64,000 nucleotides of DNA from Macrophomina tecta (lineage: Eukaryota; Ascomycota; Dothideomycetes; Botryosphaeriales; Botryosphaeriaceae), in the NCBI GenBank assembly GCA_024180945.1, contig JAKSGN010000037.1, positions 2,361,501 through 2,425,500 of the forward strand, read 5' to 3'. Numbering within the stretch: position 1 is the stretch's first letter; each line of letters opens with the position of its first letter. Below, piece after piece: positions 56,101 to 64,000 of this stretch. The position numbers were made by a program, and so were the translations under genes. The notes beneath the pieces are model-generated. The model made no database searches. It was given only the letters and a program-made list of their open reading frames with translations, and was not told the DNA's origin.

Positions 56101-58350
56101 AGATTATAAACTATTAAAGAAGTATAATTCTTTCTTAGATTTACTAACTTTTACTAAAAGTTTATTATAAACTATACTAAAATAGTAGTACCTCTAACTA
56201 ATATTACTAAGAAAGAATATAGGTTTATATAAAAAAAAAGATAATAATAAGCATTTAACTTACTAAAGTAAATATTTATAGAAGTACTAGTTCTAGGACT
56301 CTATAATCTAAATCTATTAATTATAGTAGAAATTAATACTTTAGACTATACTATAAAAGCCGTACTTAGTTAGCTAGATAAAGAAAATAGATTATATTCT
56401 ATTATCTATTACTTAAGAAAAATAATACCTACTAAAAAGAACTATAATATTTATAATAAAAAACTCTTAGCTATAGTTATAACTTTTAAAGAATAGAGAT
56501 ACTACTTTAAAGGTACTAAATACTAGGTTATAGTCTACTATAACTATAAGAACCTCTTATACTTTACTACTACTAAGAAATTAAACTATTAATAGGTTTA
56601 ATAGGCTAAAAAACTAGTATTTTATAATATAAAGATTATTTATAGAAAGAAATTTAAGAATACTTATATAAATATACTAAGTAGATAAGCCGACTATATT
56701 AAAGAAAAGCTAGGTCTATAATCTATAATATTTAATATATAGAAAGATAGGTTCTTTATACCTACTAGCTATAGCTACTAGACTATAGCTATTTATAGCC
56801 TAGAATAAATATAGCTTAAAGAAGAACTAAATAACTTACTTACTCTAGTTAAACTATTTACTCTAGTGATATACCTTAAAGGTAATAAATAGAAGTAAAA
56901 GATTTAAAAAGCCTACGTAGATAATATAATAACTTAAAAAATTAAAAAATTAAAAAATAACTCCCAAGTAACTAAAAATATAAATAATATAATTCTATTT
57001 TTAGAATTAGTATATATTTTAGTTAAACTACAGAAAGAGCTTATAAAAGATATATATAAAGCCCTAGTATATGGTTATTAAGAAATAGATAAGATAATAA
57101 AGTAAATTATAAAAAGCTACTACTTTCTAAAGCTTAGAAGAACTATTTAATAAGTAGTCTTATAATATAATCTTTATATTAGAAGTAAGACTACGAGGTA
57201 TATATTTTATAAACTACTTTAGCCGCTATTAGTACTAAAGTACCCTTAGTAATCTTTCTTGCTAGACTTTATTATAAATCTACCTTAGTTAGAAGAACTA
57301 CTTATTAAAATTAAGTATAACTTAATCCTAGTTATTATTAATAAAATAATAAAGTATATATATTACCTACTATATCTTAAGATAATAAATATAGAAGAAC
57401 TCGCCTATATATTTCTTAGAATAATTCTTAGTAATTATAAACTACTAGAACAGCTTATATTAGATAAAAATTAGTTATTTATATTCTAATTCTAGTAGAC
57501 TCTTATTCGTTAGCTTAGAGCTAAGTATAAGCTCTTAACTATAGTATATCTTTAAATAAATAAATAAATAAAATAAATAAATTAGATACTAAAATAGTAC
57601 TTATACTACTATCTTAATTATGTATAAAATAATTAGATTAAGCTACTACTATTTATATAGTTTATATATAATAGCTTAATAGTATTAGCTATATAATAAT
57701 TTCTATTCTATACTAATTACTATTATGAGCCTATAGCTTATAAAGAGCCTATACTAAGCAAATTCCTAGCCTAAAAAAAAATTATTAAAGTAGACTAGCT
57801 AAAGATACTTTATAAATAACTATACCTAGACCTTAAATTTATAGCTCTATAAATAGATAAATACTATAATAAACGATACTAGAAGATACTAAAGCTAAAA
57901 AAAAGAAATAAAGTTTATCTTCTTAAAAAAAAATATTAAAATAAAACAGCTAAATAATAAATTAGACTTTAAGAAAATTAAACTATTCGAAATTAAAGAA
58001 TACATTAGAAAGATTAATTTCCGCCTTAGACTATCTAATATTATATAAATATATTCTATATTTTATATCTTACTACTTAAACTAGTACTAAAAAATATAA
58101 TGCCATTATACTAAATAGAAGAAATACTACTAGAAAATCTAGATACTAATAAAAATATAAACTAGAATTAGAATAAGTCCTAAATAGTAGCTATATTAAT
58201 AATTAGTTCTAATACTTTCTTAAATAGAAGAAAGACTAAGATAATACCTAAAAACTATTAGAATTCTATAACTATTAAGAACTTATTAATAAGTTTTATC
58301 ACTAAAACCTAGATTAGCTAATACTACCAACTTATTATATACGAAAAAGC
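53100..58350 (+). pseudogene. G2 pol remnant with chromodomain
   Basis: The RT active site near 55870-55910 reads AYLDDILIY, with both Asp kept, followed by LKILKKYSKYIRKVLKALDK. RNase H near 56330-56420 reads NTLDYTIKAVLSQLDKENRL. The integrase core and the (H)PQ.N.Q..Q.NQ region are at about 57000-57640. The last 150 bases (near 58190-58340) give the chromodomain-like INNQF.YFLKQKKDQDNTQ with stops read as Gln. Over the blocks I checked it matches G1 pol. The protein cannot be made: stops occur every few dozen codons. Confidence 0.87.
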
Positions 58351-58507
58351 TAAAATCGAACTTAGAAAATAAAGATAACTATACTTAATTAACTAGACTA
58401 GTATTCTTAGGAGGCATAGACCCTAAGCTAGTACTAGAAGATCTAATAAACTAAAATAAATCTATAGTATTATTAGCTAAGATATTATTATATAAACGCT
58501 TTAATAA

Positions 58508-59035
58508 TTACCTCTTTTTAGTATTTTTAGAGTTAATAGAATTTCTAGCCTCGCGAGTAGCTTTTAAATAATTAAGTTTCTTTAACTCCTTTATAGTAAA
58601 AGTTTTTTTTATAATTATTAGACTTTTTTATTTCTTTAAGAGCTTCTTCTACTTCCGCGCCTAATTAAAATATACTATTATAGCTTAAGTAGTCTTTAGA
58701 GCCTTTATCTTATCTTATTTAGTCTTATTTAAAGCTTATTATATATGTAGAACTAAAGAAGTTAGTAATATATAAAATAAAGATATAAGAAATCTATAGT
58801 TAAAATAGTCTAATCTAGTAGTATTATAAGTAGATTTATTCTTACGAATATACTCTCTATAATAAGAATAAGACTAGTCTATTTAATAAATAATAAATAA
58901 AAAGTTATTCTTCTTCTTTTCGAAATTTAATAATAAATAGAAAAAATAAGAAAGTAGTATATTCTTACTAAAAAGATTAATCTTATTACCTAAATTTACG
59001 CGCTTAGTATACTAGTTACTATACTTTCGTTTATA
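58508..59035 (-). pseudogene. G2 antisense accessory frame
   Basis: On the minus strand the block from 58610 down to 58508 reads FTIKELKKLNYLKATREARN and SINSKNTKKR to TAA, matching the C-terminus of the G1 antisense frame (KKLDYLEAAREARNSI). Further upstream it reads VNLGNKINLF, then SYFFYLLLNF and YSYYREYIRKNKSTYNTT, again a ladder of Tyr in place of likely Cys. The start codon seen in G1 is not preserved. Position relative to the chromodomain and polypurine tract is the same as in G1. Confidence 0.6.
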
Positions 59036-59155
59036 AAAATTAGTCGATATAGTAAAAGACTTATAGTAAGAAAAGAAAATAAGAAAATAAAAGAAATCTA
59101 AAATATAAATAAATAGATAAATCTTCGGGCCGAAGATCTTTAAAGGAGGAAATAG

Positions 59156-59894
59156 TATTATAAATTCTATAGGCGGTAGTTCTATACGGGTAAATATTTT
59201 TTAAGAAATAGAAACCCTTATAAAAGAAAATTACTATAGAAGAATACTAACTATAGAAAAATAGTACTTAGAGAGCTTAGTTAAAAAGAAGATAGCGTAA
59301 TAAAATTCTATAAAGAAATATCTTTCTTAGAAAAATAATTTCCGTATAAAAAGAGTAAAAGCCGTAATTATAAAAAACTATAGTCTAGTAGTATAATACT
59401 TTCTTAGTAAGGGTCGCAGGTAGAATCTAAGAAACTACTAAGAAAGTATATTATATAATAATAAATAAGATAAACATCGCTATTATTTATAAAAAGAAGA
59501 TAGAAATTAAATTCTAAGAAATAAACTTTAGCATCTAGATTATATATAGAATCGACTTCTAGATCTTTATAGATTCTAGACCTACTCGCTAGATTACTAC
59601 TAATTCTAGCCCTACTAGATCTTATAAGATCTAAATATTATACTAGATTATTATAACTTTTTTATAGTATATAGATATATTTATTAAATAATACTTTAAT
59701 CTCTATAGTTAACTTAAAGTTCTAATATAAATCTATTAGAGGTAATAAGCCTAATATGTACTATATACTAATATATTACGTAATTACTACTATTATTCTA
59801 ATTCTTTACCCTTTTCTTATTCTTTAAAGTAAACCTATAGCTATCTAACCCTACTAGATAATTCTAAAGCCTAGTAGAAGAGGCTATTATTATA
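59156..59894 (+). repeat. gypsy G2 3' LTR (739 bp)
   Basis: Begins TATTATAAATTCTATAGG after the polypurine tract and ends GCTATTATTATA. It differs from the 5' LTR at scattered sites; GGCGGTAGTTCTATACGGG, for example, is less mutated than its counterpart. Confidence 0.92.
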
Positions 59895-60987
59895 ATTATA
59901 TACTTAAATAATTAAGTATTCTAAGTCTTTAGCTTCTTAATAAGCTATAAGAGCTTAGCTCTAGTAGGCTTTATTTACTATATAGACTAAGCTAGCCCCT
60001 AAATATTCTAAATTTAATTCTTAACTAGTTAATTTCTATCTAAGATTCTAGTACTATTACTATTTTCTAAACTCGTTAGGGGATAATATCTTATCTAATA
60101 AGACTTAATCTTAGAGCCTTCCTCTTCTTATAAGAATAGTAGTTAAAGTATAATAAGTATACCTCTACTTCTAAAAATCTAAATACTAAAAAGAAAGAAA
60201 CCTATTAAGGGGTTTTCTTAAATAAATATAAAAAGAGAGTAAGAGTAAATTAAATATATAATAAAACTAAGTACTATATATAAAGACTATATTACTAATA
60301 GAGTCTAAATTTATTATTAAAGTTAACTATAAAGGTTAAAGCTATCTAAAGAGTATAGTTTATATATATATAGAAAAGTATCTATAATCTAGTTTTTAAT
60401 TTATCCACTCTATTACACGGAAGAATAGTAATCTTAAAAGTAGATAGAGTAGCTTATTCTACTTTAGATACTCTATAGTATTCTAGTCTAAGCATCTTTA
60501 GAGTAGTAAAAGTACTATCTTAGTATTATATACTTTATATAAGTACACGTAGATTCTTTTTATACTATATCTAAGCTTTCTACTTACTACCTTATCCTAC
60601 TATTTTCTAACCCTATAGAGGCTACGCTGTAATATCTAGATCTAGTGTAGCCTTGTTTAAAAGTCACTCTTAACTATATTCTTATATTAATAGATAGTAA
60701 GTTTTATAGATTTTAATACTATCTAGTCTTAATAAAAGCTAAGATTATAGGTATAAGAAATTAATTTATATAAGTAATCTAAAGAAAGACGTTATATCTA
60801 GTTTCCTTACTTAAATAGTAAATAGTATAGAATCTTATCCGGTCGCTGGAGGCTACTTTAAATAAAAGCCTCTAGGTTACTATAATGTAAAGAACCCACT
60901 CTTTTACTTTATTAATTAATGCGAATGTCTGTCCAAGGAATAGAGTATTAGGTAAATCCTAGAAGGCTGCCATCGTAGTCAACTGTC
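59895..60987. other. unassigned AT-rich stretch with one dispersed repeat
   Basis: No protein can be read. Bases 60152-60270 recur near the window end (63884-64000) and form a dispersed repeat. From about 60400 on the sequence is less depleted in CA/TG (for instance near 60540-60660 and 60840-60960). That marks the way out of the RIP block towards the gene island. Confidence 0.5.
60152..60270 (+). repeat. dispersed repeat, copy 1 (about 120 bp)
   Basis: Shares ACCTCTAC.TCTAA.AATCTAAATACTAAA with 63889-63920, then AACCTATTAAGGGGTTTT and TAAATTAAATATATAATAA. The middle differs by a few bases. Family unknown. Confidence 0.72.
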
Positions 60988-61005
60988 TTTTTTTTTTTTT
61001 TTTTT

Positions 61006-61499
61006 GGTGTTGGGTGGTAGGACTCGATATTCGCGTCAGAACGCGTCGACTCTTTAGTCGCGTTGGACGCGTTATGGGCTATTGTGGTTTTGGTAAGGGG
61101 TACTCACTAAATAGTGTTGGCGCGGGGCCGCTAAATTTTAGTGGGTCAGAATCGGTGGCATTAGGGTCAGAAACAGTGGCATTTGAGTCGAGCTGAGGTC
61201 ACGTGTTGTGGTACAGGCAAAAAACAGTGGTAGATGGGGAATTATTATGCCAAGCAGTGGTATGGCGGTCATTTGCCGTTTTTAGAGTGATTGACAGGAT
61301 GAGTGTTGACATGCAAGAATTAGAGCAGATTTTAGGGTCCGAAATTACATATCTCCATGGTCACTTAACGCATTCTTATAAATTTAAGAGGGGAACAGTG
61401 GAATATGTGTGCAAACTTATCCGTAGAGTTTTAGAAGCTGTTATCTAGTGGTTGTGGAGATACTGTGCTGCCAAATTTACGATTTTTGGTGAGAAACGC
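61006..61499 (+). other. unassigned GC-normal stretch after an 18-T run
   Basis: It follows a run of 18 T at 60988-61005. Two open frames of 60 and 81 codons (61014-61196 and 61203-61448) show no family motif. I do not call them genes. A 21-bp unit is repeated twice (61143-61162 and 61164-61183, GGGTCAGAA.C.GTGGCATT), and the motif ACAGTGG recurs at 61174, 61226 and 61396. Together with the TIR that ends it, this may be the body of a short non-autonomous element. Confidence 0.45.
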
Positions 61500-61543
61500 G
61501 GTGCGCAGCTCACTGGGGTGCGCAGCTTGCTGGTGAAACACGT
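61500..61543. repeat. orphan Fot1/pogo-type terminal inverted repeat
   Basis: The end GTGAAACACGT followed by TA (61544-61545) and the doubled unit GTGCGCAGCT copy the design of the transposon A terminus (GTGCGCAGCT twice, ending CCACGT and TA). The matching left terminus, which should start ACGTGTTTCACC, is not in the window. It is therefore a lone end of a related but different element. Confidence 0.68.
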
Positions 61544-61697
61544 TATCTCTTATCGATTAGTAAGATAAGAGTGCGTTAGAAAGGAGTAGAGAATACCAGC
61601 CCTCTCTAAACACTACTACTCCTCCTTAAGCAACTTTGACAATCTCTCAGCCTTTTTCTTTCTCCTAATCCCTTAGAGGCCTGGAAGGAAATACGAT

Positions 61698-62605
61698 ATG
61701 GTCCTCGGCATCCTCACCGCCGTCGCCGCCTGCCCCGCCATCCTCGGCACCACCGAAGCCGTCCGTCAAGGCCAGCGACAAAACGCGCGCGAAAAGCACC
61801 GCGGCCTCAAGACCGCCCTCATCGCCACCTGCAGCAGCACGGTCCTCACGGGTCCGGCTGCCGAAATCCACGGTCGGCCAGTCGTCCTGTGGAACAACAA
61901 GTTGTGGGTCGACACGCCCGGGTTGCATGTTCATATCGGAAAACTAAGTCAGGCGGGCGGAAGAGGTGGTGGGGGGCATGGGGGTTTGGAGCGGCCTCAT
62001 CCGTTCGCTGGCTACTTCCTCCCGCATCCGTCGCGCGACTGGGGCAAGCTGGGCGAGGGCTTGGTGAGCACGGTGAGCGACGAGCCGCCGCAGCTGAACT
62101 GGGTGTACGTCGATAGCAACACGCACGAGGTGAAGCACGGACTGCGGGACGCGTGCGAGGGGGAGCTGGTCGGGCCCTGGAACGCGAGTCCGGTGAGCAA
62201 GAGGTTGACGCTGGAGGGGTGGGAGGGGTTTGTCGCGCTCGAGGAGAGGAGGGGGAGCGGGGTGTGGGAGGTGGCGTTTGATCGGGATGATGATGGGTTA
62301 AGCGAGGTGGGGTGTGCGGTGTGTAGACAGGTGGTGAGTTGGCCTTGCGTTTCTTGTCTTTTTTTTTTTTTTTTTTTTTTTGCTTTTGGGAGGAGGTTGT
62401 GGATGGATGGAATTTTTTTGCTGATGTTTTTGAGGTGTAGCCGATTGAGCTTGAAAGGAGAGAGATGAGGCTTCAGAGACCGGAATGGGCAAAGCCGCAG
62501 CCGGCGGAGGATGATGATATAGATGATGGGGATGTTGAATTTTACTATGTGCAAGATGATGAGGATAAAGCAGCGGAATTAAGTAAGGAAAGAATAAAAG
62601 CATAG
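61698..62605 (+). CDS. conserved fungal protein of unknown function, 266 aa, two exons
   Basis: Exon 1 is 61698-62333 and exon 2 is 62441-62605. The intron (107 bp) starts GTGAGT, ends GTGTAG and contains a run of 23 T. The joined frame is in phase (212 plus 54 codons and TAG). The protein begins MVLGILTAVAACPAILGTTE, with a short hydrophobic N-terminus. The middle holds HPFAGYFLPHPSRDWGKLGE, then LNWVYVDSNTHEVKHGLRD, LTLEGWEGFVALEE and WEVAFDRDDDGL, blocks I remember from a widespread uncharacterised Pezizomycotina family. After the intron come PIELERREMRLQRPEW and an acidic end (EDDDIDDGD). No enzyme motif is visible. A CT-rich tract lies before the ATG, with GATAA/TTATC sites at 61546-61570. 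No RIP is seen and GC is high, so this is probably a functional host gene between transposons. Confidence 0.85.
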
Positions 62606-62799
62606 CTTATAAGAAGAACTCGGAGTTCTTTAGTTAAATAGAAAAGATACTAGAGTCAACAAGGGAGACTTCGTGTTGAATAAAGAACACCACCAAGATG
62701 CAAGTTGTTGTAAAACACTAAAGTCATGATACGCCGACAAATGAGAGGAGATATTCTTCTAGCAAGCATTCCCCTATCAGGAGCAAACCGAAGAGACGC

Positions 62800-63190
62800 T
62801 AATTACAAGCTAAGCAACGCAGATCTCTATTAGCTAAGAGACCGTAAGAGAGGCTCTTTACCCGCAATCTACGAAAAAAGCACTAGGGCCTGACTAGATT
62901 AACTTCTAAGTCCTCCGCCTCGTCTGGGACTGGGATAGTAATGGGATAACATAGCTTGTCCAGAGCTGTATGGGCCTTGGATACCATCCAAAACAGTGGA
63001 AGATTGCAAAGGGAATTATACTACGCAAGCTAAACAAGCCGCCTTACGCCTTGCTAAAAGCGTACCGAGTCATCAGCCTTCTAAACTGCCTGGGAAAGGT
63101 AGCTGAAAAGGCGGTAACTATAGCGTTATCTAAGTAATACGAGGGGACTAATGCTCTCCACAACGGCCAGTTCGGCAGTAGAAAACAGCG
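62800..63190 (+). pseudogene. LINE reverse transcriptase fragment (Tad-like)
   Basis: The frame reads LVQSCMGLGYHPKQWKIAKG near 62955-63015, then IILRKLNKPPYALLKAYRVI and SLLNCLGKVAEKAVTIALSK, ending HNGQFGSRK at 63187. This is the start of the LINE RT domain (the HP..W..A....L.KP.K......YR.ISLL...GK..E block and the QFGFR-type block). Upstream frames are broken by TAG stops. It is cut off by the Z LTR at 63191, so the catalytic FADD part is missing. It does not overlap in domain with the LINE 3' end at 20329-21922. Confidence 0.85.
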
Positions 63191-63790
63191 TGTTAAATAT
63201 TAATAAGTAAGCTTATATAAGCGTAGCTTATTAATATATTACCTTAGGTATTAGAATACTACCTAAGGTATATAACGAATATATCTCAGAGTTATAGCAG
63301 TGGCAAAACCACGGTGGCAAACTAAGGTGGCAAAATTCGCCACCCCATTTCACTGACTAATAACTAAACGGGTATAGCCCCTACTAAAATTCCTTTTATA
63401 TATTATAAAAGTTCAATCATTTCCAGTTATTACGATATAAAAATTATGTAAAACGGATAAGGATTGGGGCTAGAAGCTTATTTCTTATAAATCACCCTCA
63501 TTGGATTTCTAATATGGTATATCTAGAAGGATCTACTTATATAAGGAATAAGTGTATATAAGGGGCTCTAGATAGCACCGTAGTTTTACTTAAAGAGACG
63601 CGCAATACTTATAAACGGAATATAAGTTAATAAAAACTTTATTCTTTATCTTTACCTCTTTTCTTATTCTTCTTTATTAAATCTTCTATCTACTTCTCTC
63701 TTAGAGAATTATCTCCTTCCGACTACTTACTAGGCTTTATTATTTATAATATAGCTTAGTAATCCTCTACCCAAGCCTTAGCGCTTTATA
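63191..63790 (+). repeat. Z-family copia LTR (600 bp), least mutated copy
   Basis: Same start (TGTTAAATATTAATAAG) and same end (GCGCTTTATA) as 7411-8021. It retains GTGGCAAAACCACGGTGGCA near 63300, where the other two copies have RIP-changed GGTAGTAAA forms. The flanks CAGCG and AATCT do not form a target duplication. Confidence 0.87.
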
Positions 63791-63883
63791 AATCTTTCTT
63801 AATAGATAGGCAGGCCTAACTAGTAATTAATAGTAAGAAGGGGGAGACTCACCTAATATAGGCTAGATTATTATAAGGCTCTT

Positions 63884-64000
63884 ATAAGCAGGCCTCTACC
63901 TCTAAGAATCTAAATACTAAAGAGAAAGAAAACCTATTAAGGGGTTTTAAGTAGATATAAGAAGAAAATAAGAATAAATTAAATATATAATAAGACTAAG
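63884..64000 (+). repeat. dispersed repeat, copy 2, runs to the window end
   Basis: See the copy at 60152. Starts near TATAAGCAGGCCTCTACCTC and shares AACCTATTAAGGGGTTTT. Between the Z LTR and this copy (63791-63883) I see nothing assignable. Confidence 0.72.

Larger units (their letters stand above)
50825..59894 (+). mobile_element. full-length Ty3/gypsy element G2
   Basis: It has the same layout as G1: LTR, gag, pol with chromodomain, antisense frame, polypurine tract AAAGGAGGAAATAG, LTR; 9070 bp. RIP is deeper than in G1, since most CG sites have gone too. It lies 25 bp to the right of the X LTR at 48656-50799. I could not establish an exact target duplication. Confidence 0.9.

Noticed and set aside
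61203..61448. 81-codon frame before the host gene
   Set aside because: No start context, no motif and no splice partner. It lies next to an orphan transposon end and may be part of it.
62012..62603. Minus-strand frames of 101 and 180 codons across the two-exon gene
   Set aside because: They read through the poly-T intron as a Lys run and are antisense to a well-supported gene.

Overview
The window looks like a transposon-filled, AT-rich block of a filamentous ascomycete (Pezizomycotina) genome. Four things point there. Most of the sequence has almost no CA or TG dinucleotides and is full of TA, the footprint of repeat-induced point mutation (RIP). The mobile elements are typical fungal families: Ty1/copia, chromodomain Ty3/gypsy, Fot1/pogo, Tc1/mariner and a Tad-like LINE. 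Two genes carry short GT..AG introns. I saw no rRNA, tRNA, CRISPR array or bacterial-type gene.

Layout: 1-4404 holds two nested copies of one copia family with short LTRs. 4405-6221 is a decayed Fot1-like element whose left TIR is cut by the copia LTR. 6690-8021 is the 3' end of a second copia family with its 611-bp LTR (called Z here). 8041-8472 has a palindromic tandem repeat and a hairpin. 8486-16063 holds pieces of a gypsy family (X), an unassigned AT-rich stretch, a solo Z LTR and a solo LTR of the G family. 16.1-21.9 kb is an island of normal base composition: an unassigned GC-rich part, a broken Tc1/mariner transposase, a small three-exon gene (19363-19856) and the 3' end of a LINE. 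21923-34506 is a whole X gypsy element (minus strand) carrying inside it a whole second gypsy, Y (24873-30732), and a 194-bp solo LTR. 34507-50799 is a further X copy. It is split by a full-length G gypsy element, G1 (37564-47697), which itself holds an intact Fot1-like transposon A (45734-47588). The LTR of that X copy holds a second intact Fot1-like transposon B (48810-50665). 50825-59894 is a second full G element (G2). 59895-61697 is unassigned sequence with an orphan TIR. 61698-62605 is a two-exon host gene, followed by a LINE RT fragment and another Z LTR.

The nesting gives a relative order: X is older than G1 and Y, G1 is older than A, and X is older than B. A and B are essentially free of RIP, although they sit inside LTRs that are saturated with it. 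Only B has an uninterrupted transposase; A carries a one-base frameshift. The retroelement genes are pseudogenes whose stops are mainly TAG and TAA made from Gln and Trp codons.

The least explained signal is an extra antisense reading frame between pol and the 3' LTR, visible in G1 and G2, with an analogous one in X. Each shows a run of Tyr at spacings that suggest Cys before RIP.
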